From Aphidius gifuensis (Eukaryota; Arthropoda; Insecta; Hymenoptera; Braconidae): a stretch of DNA of 64,000 nucleotides. The notes under the pieces were generated by a model, which was not told the DNA's origin, ran no database searches, and saw only the letters and a program-made list of their open reading frames with translations. Below, one piece after another: positions 12,230-27,741 of this stretch. A program made the position numbers and the translations under genes. Where the stretch lies: assembly GCF_014905175.1 (NCBI RefSeq), contig NC_057788.1, forward strand, positions 24,708,154-24,772,153, in the 5' to 3' direction. How positions within the stretch are numbered: position 1 is the first letter of the stretch; every line of letters begins with the position of its first letter.

Positions 12230-15200
12230 TGAAATTTTCAGTTTTTCAAGAAAAATTAAGGAATATATCTGCAGATGTCCATATAGTTCTGAAGATAAAA
12301 ATATTAAGAGTTTTTCGTAATTGTAAGTTTTGTCTTGTTCGCATGAGCTGGTAAAAATAGAATGTAATTAATTAATTAATGTAAGTAATTAATGTATATC
12401 ATTTACCATATTCTCATTTATGTGTGTCTCATATACACAGCTACTAAATAATAATTTCGTTTAGCTGAATATTCAGCAGCAATTCAGTACCAGTTTATCC
12501 AAAAACCTAATTATTTTACTTTAATTAATTTACAAATTGTCATTTGTATTTTTGTTAATTTTTTTTTTTTGCATTTTGCATTTTGCTGTAGACTGAATTT
12601 GTTTCTCCGATTTTCCTCGATTTTTTTAAGACTAAATAAGAAAACATGTAAGTCGAGGACAGGTGTACTCCGTGCGATTTTTCTCCGCTTGAAAATCTCA
12701 CGAAGAAAATAACCAATCAAATGTCCGAAGACCAATGATGGTTGTCTTTGTTATAATATAGGATGTAATTTATGTACACTATGTGCTATAAAATTTTCAC
12801 CGAATTTTTATTGCGCATTAAATTATTTTAAGTTGATAAATTTTATGTATTAGTATATAAATTGAATTTAATTATTATATAAATATGAAAAATTTATACT
12901 AAATATATTTTATATTTTTATGAAAACTTTTTTTTTGATTCTTATATTTAATTGTTGATGTTATTCATTTATTTTCTTTTTTCCATCATATATATATGTA
13001 TCTTGTGTCATGAACGTGACTTTGTATCATGAATTCTTTTTGAATTTTTTTTTTTTTTTTTTTGCGCAATCGCAAAAATACACTTTGATGCCACCTACGC
13101 TTTTTTTTTTTTTTGACTTGTCGCGACTGTCTGCTCTCTTTTTTTAATTTTAATATTTATTTTTTTATTTTGACTTTTCAAATATTTTTATTATGATTTT
13201 TTTCATATTTATTTTAATTTTAAATAGTAATTTTTTCATTTCGATTCTTCACAAAGCTTATAAAAAAAAAAAAAACCGAATAAAATTAAAAAATAAAACA
13301 AGTTATGCAATATACTTTTGGTGAAACCAACTTCCTCTTCAGGATTACATTAAAAAAAAAAAAAAAAATATTATTTTTTATATTGAACTTAAAACTCACT
13401 TTTATTTTAACATTCTTGTTTCAAGTTTTTTTTTTTATTAAAAAAAAAAAAAACCTGATGAGAGTGTAAGTTTATTGCCAAAGTTTTTGGGCCCAACGAC
13501 CGATGGTAACCCTATTCTCAACCAAGGTAAATGTGAAAATTTGCACGTGTCAAATATACATGATATTTTTTTGATATCCAATATATATATGTGTTTGTAA
13601 AAAAATGAAAAAAATAAAATATAAAAAAAATAAAAAAAAATTGCACAAATACATAAATATATAAAGTTATTTTGCCGTCTTGTTCACCTTCGGTATGCAT
13701 ACTCGTGAAAGTAGGTGAGAAAGTGAGCATGCATACACTTGAACAAATCCACACACGCACACACGCAAAAAAATATATATACATACATTTAGAAGAGGGC
13801 AAAAAAGCCAAATGAAAAAATAAAATAAAAATAAATAAATAAATAATAGAAACAAAAAAATCAAATAAAAAAAAAGCTGCCAACTCTTGTTCAAATGCAG
13901 GATATACTCAACAAAAACCCCGGGCAAATATTCACAGGTCAAAGAGAAAGAAAGAATAAAAAAAAAAAAAATGTAAAAATAAAAAAGAAAGATACTGTTG
14001 AATAATCATTTAATTGGGTTATGCACGAGGAAGTGACCACTCTCGCTTCGGGGGCATTCACGCAAATCTTTTCATAGAATACTCAACGTTGTATTTAAAC
14101 ATATATTTATTATTATTTTATATATCTATAAATAAAAAAATAAAACATAAATAAATAAATAAATAAATATAAATTTGACTTGAAAATTATATTATTTATT
14201 TTTGGAGTAAAAAAAAATATAAACTTTTATATTTTATTTCATGTTGATATATATTTTGAAAAAGTATATAAAAAATTGTTTAAAAATATTTTTTTAATAT
14301 AGTTTAAAAAGGGGATGAAAAATGCACTGGAATATTATGTGTGTATATATATTTAGTTAATAAAATTGTCTGTATATGCGTATGATAGAATAGTTAGGAT
14401 GTTTAAAAATAGAGTGATCGTGTTACCAAAAGGCATCGTTGTTATCCCGGAATGGTGGATGCTATTTCGTTTATATTACTACTGTCGTGTCTACTACCAC
14501 TGGCCCCATCAGGAAGTTAAATTAAAGTATCACATAGCGTCAAAAAATATTTGTAAAGATTTGTACTCTCTTTACACACATTTGTATCTCATTTTTATTT
14601 ATTTATTTTACTTTAAATATATTTAATTAGCCTTTTTATAAAAATATTTTCATCAATAATAAATTTTTTTATTATCAATTTTGAATAATCTTGTTTAATA
14701 AATAAATATATTTTATCTTGTCATTTTTTTTTATTTTTCATTAATTAAATATATATATAAATTAATGATGATCAAATTTTTATTATATATATATTTTTTT
14801 TTTTATGTTGTATAAGAGAGTTGAATTCAAATAATTACAATTTCATTTTTTTTTTCCATACGAAATGATAATTTAAAAAAAAAAAAAACAGAAAATTGTT
14901 TTTCTCAATTTTTACGCATCTTTATACCGATATTAATTTTTACATAATATTATTATCATTAATTATTATATAAATTAAAAATAATTTATTATATTTATAT
15001 AAATATTTTTAAGTTGGCTATTTTAATGATTTTTTTTTTGTATTTTTTCATTATTTCTTGGTATATTTTTAGGTGAATATCTGTCGGGATTGAGGTGGGA
15101 GTAACAAGATGAAGGAAGAAGAGGTGAGGTATAGAAGTTGGAGGGCAAGGGGTAGAAAATAGTTGTTATAGATAGCAGCAAATGGCCTAGAAACAGTGTG

Positions 15201-17711
15201 CGGCAGCTTGGTGTTTTTGACCCTTTGCCTGGCTACCGCTTCTGGGCCATTGCAACACACACACACACACATCTATATATATATACATATACATACACAA
15301 TGAAAGAAAAATAGTCTACATTATTTAATGCCTTTTGTATTAAATTCTAAAAAAATATTCTTACTGGCACTATAGACATAGATATATTTTTTTTTTGAAT
15401 TATTAAACAATTTTTAAATTTATCGATAATTTTTTTATATTGTTTTTTTTTTTTTTTTTAGATCTTAATAAATTATGTAAAATATATATTATTATTATCA
15501 TTATTTTAATAAATAATTATAGTTTAATAATTTTTATTCAAATTTTTAAAATAGATATTACGACATAAATAAATTTATTAATTTTTTAAAAATAAAATTG
15601 GAGCAGAGGAAATGTCAATTTACTTTTTTTTTTTTCTTCCATTTTTTAATATATATATATTGTTTATTTATTGACACTTTTTTTTTTTATTTTAAGCATT
15701 GAATTTATTTATTTGTTTGAATAAAATTAAAAAATTATAAGACATATTTAATATGACAATATTTATTGAACACGAACGATTGAAGTGCGCGAGCGCAATA
15801 TGGCAAAATAAATGTCGGTCGCGTTAGTCGCGATGATGATGTTGATGATGATGATGGTGCCGGCAAGGCGAGGCAACTTTCTCTTCTATTCAATCAACAA
15901 TATTCTCAAACATACTTCCTGTATTTTTTTACCCTTTCTATATACCCATTTTCCTTTTCATATTATAGCAGAAAAAAAATAAATATAAAAAAAATCATTA
16001 TAATATTTATAAAATTTTTAAATAAATATTACACACATGCTGAACATATTAACTCTACATTACTCTGATTATAAAATTTCTGAATAATAATACACTAATA
16101 ATATCCGTTCAATATATATAATATTTATTTAAAAAAAAAAAAAAAACTTGGAATAAACAGAAAAAATAGAAAAAAATCTAAATCAAACAAAAAACAAATA
16201 ATAATAATAACAGTTATAATTTATACTCCAAAAATTAAAAGTTAATTATTAATTAAATTAAAAATTTAAAATAACAATTTACATGTTTTATGTACTCATT
16301 TTATAACTGCAAAATCCCTATTTTAGTTTTTGTTAAAAAAAAAAAAGAAAAAAGAAATGTATATTTACGTAAGACTGGAAATACGATCGTTGGCTGGATT
16401 TACACACAATCTTTCTCTCTCAAACTAAAGTTATTTAACAATTTTTTTTTTTTATTTTTATTTTCTCTATATAGTAACCGGAAATAATTTAGTACGTTAA
16501 CCCCTATATGTATATATGTATATATATATAAATCTGACAATAGCTGAAACCAGGTCTAGCCAAATTCAAATAAATATTTATTATAAAATTTTATTATTAT
16601 TGACTGCGATAATGTTGAATTTTTTTTATTTATATATTATATCGATTAAACGATATATCATAATAATGGTTATTGATAATTTAATATGGCTTGTGTGTCT
16701 ATCATAATTTTTTGTATCTAAAAATCTAAAACTCAGATATACTATATATATATTCTATGGTTATAATAAATAAATATATATAGAGTATTATTATGGGAGG
16801 AGATAAAGGTCGTTGGCCTCGAAGAGCAAACCAGGAGCAAAGCAGGAGAATTGAGGGGTAACGATATTTCAAATAGAGTGGGAGATATTAAGGGATGGGG
16901 AAAGGACGCCCTTGCCCTTGGCATTGTCGCTCAATACGAATGCCCAGGGCTGTCCAAATCACTTCCTTTGCATATTAAAAACTCAAATATATATAAATTC
17001 ATTCAAATTTAGTTTTTTACATAAAATTTGATAAATAAACATACAATTTTTATTAAAATTAACAACTAAATTAAACAAATAAGCTTCGAAATTATGAAAA
17101 ATAATTTATATTTTATTTTATAAATGAAAAATTTATATTATCACTAATAAACTATATAATCAAAATAAATAAATAAATAAATTTGCAAATTGGAGTAATT
17201 TTTAAAATTTAATTGCTATGTTTTATTAATTAGTTTTAGTTAAAATGATATATAAATTATTATTTTATAAATTTTCATTTTATTTATTTAAAAAAAATAT
17301 ATATATATTTTTTTTTTTTCAATTTTATATTTACAATGTTTCCCCTTCAATTATGACTTTTGAGTAGTTTATATTATATATTTCAAGTGCGAGATATAAA
17401 AAAATATAAAAAAAAATTTAAAAAAAAAAAAAAAATTGGATAATAAAGTGTTTGGTGGTGGGCGTTTACGCATGCCCTCGGCCTTGCCCTTGGTCGATAG
17501 CCATCCCCCCATCAGGATATACACACAGTCAAATATATATATATATTTATACATAGGTACATATATATATAATACATATATAACGGTATGATATTATTTT
17601 ACGCGTATACAGTTACGGTCTCATGATTTTTTAAATTTCTCTCTTTCATTTTTAAATATTTATTTTCTCTCATTTTCATTATCATTGTTCTTTTTAATTC
17701 AGTATAAAAAC

Positions 17712-17717
17712 CACGTG
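17712..17717. promoter_or_regulatory. CACGTG E-box (one of at least five upstream of HR4)
   Basis: This CACGTG is embedded in CCACGTGG. Others occur at 3006-3011, 18578-18583 (also CCACGTGG), 23182-23187 and 24476-24481. CACGTG is bound by bHLH factors including Myc/Max, USF, Clock/Cycle and the juvenile-hormone receptor Met with Taiman. Function here is inference. Confidence 0.3.
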
Positions 17718-19236
17718 GATATACACATAAAATAATTATTCATTCAACACCATAAAAATATATACTCAATTTATTAAATTTAAACTATCAATATAATTTT
17801 ATTGATGAATGATAAATGACCTTAACCTCATCTTCTATGTAATACAAATTTTTTTTCAACCTTAACATTTACGTAAATGTCAGTGGTCCACAATATCCAA
17901 TACCATGATTAATTGACGCAATAATTGATTGAATTATTTAAATAAAATATTGAAATAATATTTATATAAAAAAAAAACCCATCCAAGTACTTAAAAGATA
18001 TATATGAGTAAAAAGAAAGGGCAAAGAAATGAGGACAACCATGATAGAAGAAAGAAAAAAAAAAAAACAACTCATAATTGCTTATAATAAAATAAAAAAA
18101 AATAAATAAAATAAAAGGGTAAAAAAAAAAAGATTTATGTGCCAATGAATTGGTGGTTGTTCTGACTGTATACTTGTATGAGTTGGAATTCTATTAAAGC
18201 GATGAAATGTCAGTATTTTAATACGTGTGTGTGTGTAGGTTTTTATTTAATTTTTTTTTTATTTTGGAGTGTGTATATATACAGAGGGAATACATGAGTT
18301 TATATATATAAATTTTTTTTTATATTTTTTTTTTTCTTGTATATAAGCGCGAGGACACAGGGTGAACGACCGCAGGGGCACTAGGCTGCTCACAGCAACT
18401 ACCCCTCTTGGTTTATTCCTTCCTTCTATCTTTCAGGGTGTATATGTGAAATTCAAAGTTATATGTATTTGGTCCCGCGCATAACAACCAAGAAGAGAAA
18501 ATTACAGTTTGCGCTGTATAAAGGGAGTTTAAGTGGTAGAAAGACAAAGACAAAACCAATGAGGATCAATACAGGGCCACGTGGTTATTCAACCACCACT
18601 AATACTACAATAATAATTTTGCGTTCTCAATTTTAATATTAAATTTATTTCATTTATCTATAAATATGAATAATATAACAAAAAAAAAAAAAAAATCATT
18701 TTCTATTTTTCAAATTAAATTAATTATAGGTATTTTTGATTATTTTTAATTAAAAGAAATTATACTTTTTTGTAAAATATTAATACCATAAAGATAATAT
18801 AAAAATATAATCAATTTATTAATCAATATTTATTTAAAAAAAATAAAATAAATAAGATAAAATAATTTTGATAATAATAAATAAAGGAAAAAAATATAAA
18901 AATAGTTTTCCTGTATAATAAAATTTTTCCTATATATGCAGACCCCTTATTCGGAGTCTAGGTCGGTCATTCACCCTGGCAGCTAACAACCCCTAACATT
19001 TTCATCCCTTCTCATAGTGACTGTACTATTTTACTCCCCGATTTTCCTTTTGGCTTTAACGTATATATTTGTCTATGTATTTTATACAGTCTTTGGTATC
19101 ACTAATACTTTTAAATTTCCACCACTCAAAATTCACTTGAATGTATATGTATACAACCACCGCCCCTTAAATCCCCATTTTTCTACCCTCTTTTATGTAT
19201 ATACAACGATAACTATGAACATCGTGTGCGCACAGA

Positions 19237-19244
19237 TGACGTCA
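19237..19244. promoter_or_regulatory. Perfect CRE palindrome TGACGTCA
   Basis: TGACGTCA is the full CREB/ATF site. It lies in a balanced-composition island (18940-19270) of the HR4 upstream domain. Only the sequence match is seen. Confidence 0.3.
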
Positions 19245-20221
19245 GTCGCGGAATATCTCTCAAACTGCTATTCCTCTTTATTGTTAAATATTATTATTTG
19301 TTTTTCCGCATTTGTCAATGGACTTTAAACATATAAATAATTCAATTAATTGAATATCAAAATAGTAAAAGATTAAATTAATTTATTAAATTCATTAAAA
19401 ATGAAAAAAAAGTGGAAAAATGTTTTTTTTTAAATCATTCGGTATGTGTGTGTAAGTGTGGTGTTTGTTTATTTTTTTTTTTTTTATCTATTTTAATTTT
19501 TTACTATGAAAACAATGAATAATAATAATAATAATGTTAATTTTTTTTTTTTTATTATAAATCATTAGTGAATTTAAATTTGTGAATAAAATAATATTTA
19601 TTTATATTATTTTTTGTTTTTGGTTTAATCAATATTTGTGATATTTATGGGATTAAAAAAAAAAAAAAAAAATGTAATTTTTTGTTACGTGAGACCACAC
19701 ATCATTACCTTCGTGTGTTTCATATAAAAATATATTTTTTTTCCAACAAGATAATTAAGGTGCGTGCTAACATAATATTTTCCGCATTTAAATTTTCATT
19801 TTTATATATTTAACTAGTTGTTTTTTATTTTATTTTATCTCACTATTAAAATTTTTTTTTTTTGCTGCAATTTTATTTATCTTTTTTGTCTTTATTCTAT
19901 ATATTTTTATAGACTGCATAGAGTACAACACGATCAGTGGTTACGTTTGAATATTTTTCAAAGAGAAAGTTTGTGTGTGACCTCAGTCAGAGGATTCTCT
20001 CACAACAGAGTAGAGCACACTATTTATTATTTTTTATTCAACAAGAGTTAAAAATAGTTTATCATGCAATTTTATTTATTTTTTATTTTTGCATAAATTG
20101 TTTAGTTTCTTTCAAGTATTTTGTATATTAGGTATTAATTAAAAGTATGTTTTAAAATGTCATTGTCACGGAAAAGTCTCAACGAAAAAAATACTGATGA
20201 TATAAAAAAGTTTGGTCAAAA

Positions 20222-20330
20222 TCAAATTAAAATTGATAAACTCACCCTTGTTGCAGTTGACGATGAAAATTTCGGATTGATGTCATTGGCTTGTCTCATT
20301 TAAACTCATATCATCTGTAACAATAATTAA
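20222..20330. repeat. Dispersed repeat copy A, exon-like on the minus strand
   Basis: About 100 bp here align with 43360-43465 (shared blocks include AAATTGATAAACTCACCC, ATTTCGGATTG, TTTGTCTCATTT-like and CATCATCTG). Read on the minus strand, the conserved core 20314-20246 is preceded by TTGTTACAG and followed by GTGAGT, like an exon with both splice sites. In this copy every minus-strand frame is broken by stops. On the plus strand a short 48-codon ORF begins at about 20158 and ends within the repeat. I do not recognise the sequence. Confidence 0.5.
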
Positions 20331-23300
20331 AAAATTAAAAATACAGTCATATGATAATGAAGTAAATATATTTTCCTAATAGCTGACTAAATAAATAATT
20401 TGAAAAAAGAATAATAGCTTCAAGAAAAGATAGAAACGATATAAATACGTTTGCTTAAATAAAATATTCAACGACCCTATATTATAATTAACACATGGAC
20501 CTATAATTATCATTAATTTATTTGACCTAAAAATTTGTCATTTTACATTTCACATTTTACATTGATGCGAGCTACTTTAGCGTAATATTTTGCGCTTCAT
20601 CATAGAGCTAAATTCTCGAAGTCGATTCGCGACTCAAGTTAGGAACTCGATATATCATATCGACTTTAAATTTTCACTTGGATAAGAGTTAAATGCAGAA
20701 TAAAATTATTGATATATAAATTGTATATTCCTATATATCAATTAAATTATTAAAAAATAACAACAACAAAAAAAGAACAGATGCGAAATGAGCCCTTGAC
20801 CTTCTGATCAAAACTTGTCATCAAAGAGTGAAAGGCCCAACAAATAAATACCACATGTATTTATTTATACATTTATTTATTTATGTTATATGTTGATTTA
20901 CACCCACACACATCCACATTTACCTTTCACACATAATTCAATAAAAAAAAAAAAACCACCATACAGCAATATATTTATTGAGATAGTTTTGCTGGATGGT
21001 CGTGTGAGTCTCCTGCGAAATCGAAAGGATATTTTCTATGCCCGTAATTTTAAATGCCTGAATTGTATATAAACCAGTATCTATAATCAACATCTATATA
21101 CATACAACAAGTACATATAAATTTAACAGTGTGAGACTAGGCCTCTTGCAGTTGTGCTTAGTCGCTTCCGCAAAACTTTCACCATTGTTGAAAAAAAAAA
21201 AAAAGTTAAAAGTTTAAAAATAAAGAGACAACACACGAGTGAAATGAAAAAATGAATAAAAAAAAAAAATATAATTTTAGTGACGGAAGAATAGTTCATT
21301 GAACTTTTTTCAATTTTTTTATCAAATTTCTATATAGATTGTTTTTTTTTTTTTGTAATCTTTTCATGTTGCATGTCAGCGAGTGGGAGGAGAGTCATTG
21401 AAATTTTTTAATTGTTTATTTATTTTTATTATTTATGAAATTGAAAGTCAACGAGATTGGCCGAGAGAAAGGTCAAACTCAATGAGGAAGTATATGAATT
21501 ATATTTTTATATTTATAATAGATATAAATGTTGAATTAAGAATTGTTAACTTTCTATAATGTTTGCACACAAGTTTATGATTTAGTGACAAATTTTAACG
21601 TTTTATTTATTTTTTTTGTTTTCTTAATAATTAAATTCATAGTGGCAAATGAAATATAAAAAATATCATTTTTACTTTTTATAGTATATAGATAAACTTT
21701 TTTTAATGATGTATTTTAATGGTTAATTAAAAAAGAATTAAAAAAACAAATGTTTATTTTCAATACTCTATTTTTTTTCTAGCAATTTGTAGATAAAATA
21801 GAAATAAAAAATTACCGCGGAAGAGAATTTAAGAGGGAAAGCGTGTCGTCATAAATTTTCTGCTAACAAAGTCGTTCGCAATGAAAAAAAAAAAAAAAAG
21901 TAATAATGAAAACTAAATAAACATTTTTAAAAAATAAATGAAATAATTTGCAAAAGTTTTTTTTTTTTTCTTTATATAGACTTTTTGTTGTTAAAATAAA
22001 TAATAATTGAGTAATAAAATTTTATACTGTCAACAGTATAAGGGTTTCAAGGGAAAGTTTAAATTTTCTATTCATAAAATTATAAGATGAATATAAAAAA
22101 AAATCAGGTCACATAAACAAAATAATAATAGTAAAAAAAAAAAAAAAAAAGGTTTTTTCAATGTATATATTTTGAATTTTTTCATATATTTTATTCAATC
22201 TGGATAATTTTATTTTACGCAAAAATAAAAACTGGATAAATTATAGGAAAATTACTCCAAAAAAGTTTGTCATATATAAAAATATTTCCTTAAAAAAATC
22301 ATACAAGACAAAAAGCTCATCTTAAAAAATTAATAAAAAACCCTTTTTCAAAAAATAAATCTACTATGATTATTATTAAATTTTATTTTCCATTTGATAA
22401 TGAGAGTTGTTACTGAAAGTAATAGCGTAGGCAATATATATATTTCTATATAAACTATATAGTAAAATAAAATTGAGAAGGGTTATGCAGCTTCCACTTC
22501 TATTTTTCACCAACAAGTGAAACAAAACGGGGATAAAAGTGCGTTTAAATTTTGCATTAGTATGATTTTCACAAACTCCCCCATCACATAACATTTCTCC
22601 TTCTCTTAAAATTTTCTATGTCTGTTTTTCTATGAATTTATCTTCCTTACAATCACTATGTTGCATTTACTCACTCACTCACTTGAATATACTTATAAAT
22701 CCAACAACATTTTAAATGTTCTTACTCTCTCTTTTTTATTTATTTATTTATTTTTATTTTTATTTTTTTTTTTACTCTAGGCTCTCTTGCTCTCTCTAGC
22801 TCTCGTCGGTCTATGCTTAGTTTATATCACCCTCCTGCCCCGTAGCCTCTTGCGCACCGTAAAGCCCCAACGTTTGCCCGTGGCCGCTGTCCCAGTCGTC
22901 GCCCTACTTTGTCCAAGCCAACTCCGCTCAGGCTAAACTGTATTATTACTAAACAATATTTAGCCGGGATTTTTAATTTTTTTTTTTTTTTTTTTTTGTG
23001 CTTAAATGGACAGCATAGCTTGCCAATAAATATATTTTTTTCTTTTTGCAACCCTTATAATAATAAAAGCAAAAAAAAAATAAAACAGATTGATAAAATT
23101 AAAATTAAAATACAAGATTTGACCTAGTGATAAATATTTAAATTAATTTCTATTATTTTATATCAATTCAAATATATTAACCACGTGTTGAATAAGTAAA
23201 AAAATAAAAAAAGTCACTGTTAAATTCAATTATCATTATCAAATAAAATATCAATTTACTAATGACTTAAAAAAATCAAAGTGCCATTATAATATTTATT

Positions 23301-24954
23301 CAAATATTGAATATTGATATTAATTTAGAGTTTTTATCATTTCGATAAAAATTAATTTAAAAAAAAAAAAAATATAATAAAATAACAACAACAAAATGAT
23401 AAAGATAAAAAAATAAATGTCACGATGGCCTTGTATTAGGTGAAAATATATTGATGATTAATAACGATCATAATTAAAATAATACTACAAAGTCAATGAA
23501 CTTTTATTTATTTTTTTTCATTCTCTTGATTAATGATTTATTTTTAGTTATAAATATATATTAAATGTCTATATAGCAATTTTATAAATGCCAGTGCCAC
23601 AGTGGCATCGTTTGTCGCGTTGACAGACAACAAAAAATATAATTATAAAAAATAAAAATAAACATTTAATAGTTTGTGAAAGAGAAAGACAATATATATA
23701 TATAAATAAAAAAAAAAAAAAAAATTAATATATAATCAAGTATTACTATAATGCGAACAAGTGTCGAGTGAACGTCCTGGCTTACAAGGACACAACAAGC
23801 TCGCCTATGCCAAAGCGTGTCGATATTTTTTTTTCCTTATTTTTTTTTTTCACTTTTATTTGTATATATATATATATATATTTTAATTGTGATATGACTA
23901 AGTACATTGAATGCAATCACTGCCTGGATTTAATAGTCAAGTATTAATCCTTGATCGATCACAAGGATGATAATAAAATTATAAAAATATAAAATATATA
24001 TTTTTTATTCAATTAAAATGATTAATATTTAAATTTATAATATACACATTTAATGTTAAATATTTGTGACCTACAAAGAACGAAATTAATTAAATAAAAA
24101 TAGATAAAATTTAATAAATATATATATTGTGAGTGTTATCAATTAGTAAATAGACATTTGTGCTGATTGTTTTTTTTTTTTTATACTTGCAAAAATTATA
24201 AAATATATATAATCAACGAAAATTAAGTTTCATGGAATTTATTTATAACTGAGGAATATGAATTTTCAATTATCGATGTCGTGAGCTGAAAAAATGTAAG
24301 TTTAATCTATTTACATTAAATATTTAAATTAATATATCTATCTCAGCAATATATACAAAATTTTATTTCGAAATATTAATTTTAAGAAAAAAAACAATAT
24401 TAAATCTGATGATCATGCTGAGTTTGTGTGTGTGTTTTCAAGTACGCATAAAGGTCTAGGCCACCTTCTCAATTTCACGTGTCTTCCGTGTGTCATTTTG
24501 AATATATAAAGCCAAAATACTAAAATTACTTTCTTTAAATTATAAAAAATATAAAAAAGTAATAATTAACAAGTTAACGAAATAAAAAAGAAATATAAAA
24601 ATTCAAATTTTCTTTTCTTAATTAATGCATTACTTTATTTTATTTTTTATTTATTTATTGATTGATAATTAAATCATTTAATAATTGTCATTAATTAAAT
24701 TATTATTTTTTGTTTGGCAAATTAAAATTTGTAAATATATTAGCATAGATGCTAAAAAAAATGAAAATTAATAATTTTTGATCTTAATATGTATATTAAA
24801 ATAAATAATGTTGTAATGTACATAGTAAGTACATAGAATTTAACCGGATGACGTGCTCAAATATCGTACACAAAGTAGTAAAAAAAAAAAAAAAAAATAA
24901 AAAAAAAATAAAATAGTTTTAATAATAATAATAAAAAATAGCGGAGGCCACTGC

Positions 24955-25125
24955 TCGACTCGTCGGTTAGAGTTCTATTCGTTTCGTTAGTACGTCGTTT
25001 GTGCGCACGCCCTCGACGATTTAGTCTGTTTTCTCTCTCTTGAACATAAACCGAGGTCTCGACGGCTTCTACATTGGGATAGGTCGTGGTTATGCTTTAA
25101 CGCTTTATACCAAAAGCTGCGTCAC
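24955..25125 (+). promoter_or_regulatory. GC-balanced island, possible promoter or 5' untranslated exon of HR4
   Basis: About 170 bp of balanced composition with several CpGs (ACTCGTCGG, CCCTCGACGATT, GTCTCGACGGC) stand out from the surrounding poly(A)/AT DNA. It lies 3.4 kb upstream of the first HR4 coding exon and carries no long open frame. A promoter or leader exon is plausible, but I see no definitive TATA/Inr pair. Confidence 0.2.
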
Positions 25126-27741
25126 CGTTAGAAACAAAAACAAAAATTAATATATACTATTCCAAGTATTTGAAAAATTAAAAAATTATTTTTTTCAATA
25201 CTACAAAAATAGACTGATAAGTAATTGGTTTTTTTTTTTTTTCGATATCAAGCAATTATTGTTAATTTATCTATTTATTTTTTTTTGTAAAAGAATTTTC
25301 TAAAAAATAATATTTTTTTTTTTTTTTTTGTTTAAATAAATATAAATTTATATTGAGTGATGTGATGATGTCACTGTGGCCATGACACGAGTCAACGATA
25401 CACAACAGCAACGTGTACCCTGAGAATGTCAAAGATCGGTGGCAGGATGATGGGCGTCTTTTCAAGGATTATTTAAAAAAAATAAATAAATAACGAAAGG
25501 AATATTACAGGAGTTTGTCATAAGTGAATTTTAATATTGAAATAATTCTTAAATATATATAAAAATAATAATACAAGTAAGTTACTTTTTTATAGAAATA
25601 AAATTGAAATCTAATTGCGATAAAAATTTTTTAATTTTAATAAAAATATATTATCAAGGTATTAATAATAATATCATGTCCTCGTGAAACGTACAATGTT
25701 TCATGCTTGATTAGAAATATATATCGAAATATAAAAAGAAATATATATTTTTTTCAAATAAAAAAAAATTAATTACACTTGGCGGATACTGCAACAAGAT
25801 CATGGACAAACTTGTCAATATGACAAATTTATAATTATCATTAAAATATATCATTTACAAGGATATCTAAGAATTCATCTTTATGAAAAATAAAAAAAAA
25901 AATTTAAATAGCAATTAACTATAAAAAAATTGAAATATAAAAAAGAGCTTTTTACATATTTTATCTTTTTCTTTTTTAATTTGTTTATTGTTATCTTAAT
26001 GAATAAAAAAAATTAAATAAAAAAAAAAATGTTTAAATAAAAATAAATAGAAAGTTGATGATGGTTATTTTGATTTAGGCCCCCGGAAGTCTATCGCGCT
26101 TTCACCCCAAAGAACGTGTCTTGAAATATAAAGAAAAAAAAATTTTTTTTTTAACGAACTACTGACTGCTGCACTCGTTAACTCGACAATATAGTTCACA
26201 CAAAATTATGTAATATAAAATTAATGTATTATAACAAATATGAATTTGAAATAATTAAAAAAAAATAATGCAATTATTATCAAAATATACCTAATAATTC
26301 TAAAATAAAAAAAACCGCATATATTATCAATAAAATGCCCAACAATATAATAATTAATTGATATTAAAATATATATTTAATTTTAATAAAATTATCTAAA
26401 ATATATATAATAAATTAAAGATATCAATTGGTGATAAGTGATAAAAAATAAATTAATAGTTAAATAAAATAAAAAAATATTGTAGACAAGAATATGTATG
26501 TACACAACAACAACTTCTAATATGCAATACATACCGTTGTTGTTGGTCGCGCTCATAGTTAGTGTGATTGACATTACAAAGTATGCCATGGCCGTCTAGC
26601 TTGCAGCAGTTTTATTGCAACGAGCTAGCTTAGCTATTCGTATAAACGGAATAAAATGCAGTATAGTACATCGCCTGCCACTGTTCACACACATATATAT
26701 CTATATATATAAATTTATAACATTTAATCCCCCTAAACCATCCTCATATATATACATTTTTTTTTATCACAATCAATTATTCAAATTAACAAAAAAAAAA
26801 TATCAAATTTTATAAAAGAAAATCAAATCTAATATGAAATTAATACAAATTTTTATCTTTTTATATTTTATTAATTAATTAATTAATTAATTTGTTTTTT
26901 TTTTTTTTGTATTATCACTTGGCATACTTTTACTTTCATCATCATCATCATCAGCAGCATCATCATCTCAATACTTTCATCGAAAAACAAAAAAAAAAAA
27001 AGTGAAAAAACAAATAAATTTTAAGAAAAAAAAAAGAGCCAAAAAAAAAAAATGTAGTATATAATATTTGAGAGCAAAATGACTGGGTTACATGCGTGTA
27101 AGAAGGAAAGCATAAATTATAAAAAAATATATATAGATATATATTAAATAAATAAATAAAAAAAAAAAGACACAAAAGTAACGGAGAAGAGTGAAAGTTT
27201 TTCGAACGAACGGATCGCGAGAGTTTTTGGCATTGGGCCTCTCTCTGATGGAGGAGATTGAAACCGATGAAATTAAAGAGAGATAAAAATATACAAGTGG
27301 GGAAAGATTGTAGATTATCGAGGTCACTGGTTACCACTACTATCAACCAATAATACCAGCTTCAATATTAATTCAACAATACATATGTATATGTATATAT
27401 TATACTCTTGAAAAAATAAAAATTTAAAAATGTTATATTAAAAAAAAGCGTATCTGTGGCTGTGAAGAAATAACCACACACGCACTTGTAGTTTTTTATA
27501 TATATATATATTTGGTGGAGTGCTGAGTTTCGGGGATTTTCGACTCAACAACATTTGTGTATAAGACCAACTCACACACTCAACTTTCGTGTGGCCCAAA
27601 AAAAAAAGAAAAAAAAAAATTAAAAAAAAAACTTTCGGAAAGAACCGCGTACTCTTCAATCGTGCTTCTGCACTCGAACGAATAAGTTGTCAAAGAAATA
27701 ATTTTTAAAAAATTTCAAATTTCAAAAAAAAAAAAAAAAAC

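Larger units (their letters stand above)
11562..20150. other. AT-rich non-coding region with islands
   Basis: No gene could be supported. TG microsatellites occur at about 11327-11341 and 11599-11620, and a CA run at about 15252-15270. Balanced islands lie at roughly 14380-14540, 15070-15270, 15780-15900, 16780-16960, 17440-17530, 18340-18600, 18940-19270 and 19920-20010. Two hairpins near 12 kb are listed separately. Other local open frames are low-complexity and lack splice signals. Confidence 0.5.

Noticed and set aside
14366..14626. 86-codon ORF in a balanced island
   Set aside because: No family resemblance and no splice context; the C-terminal third is low-complexity Tyr/Phe/Ile.
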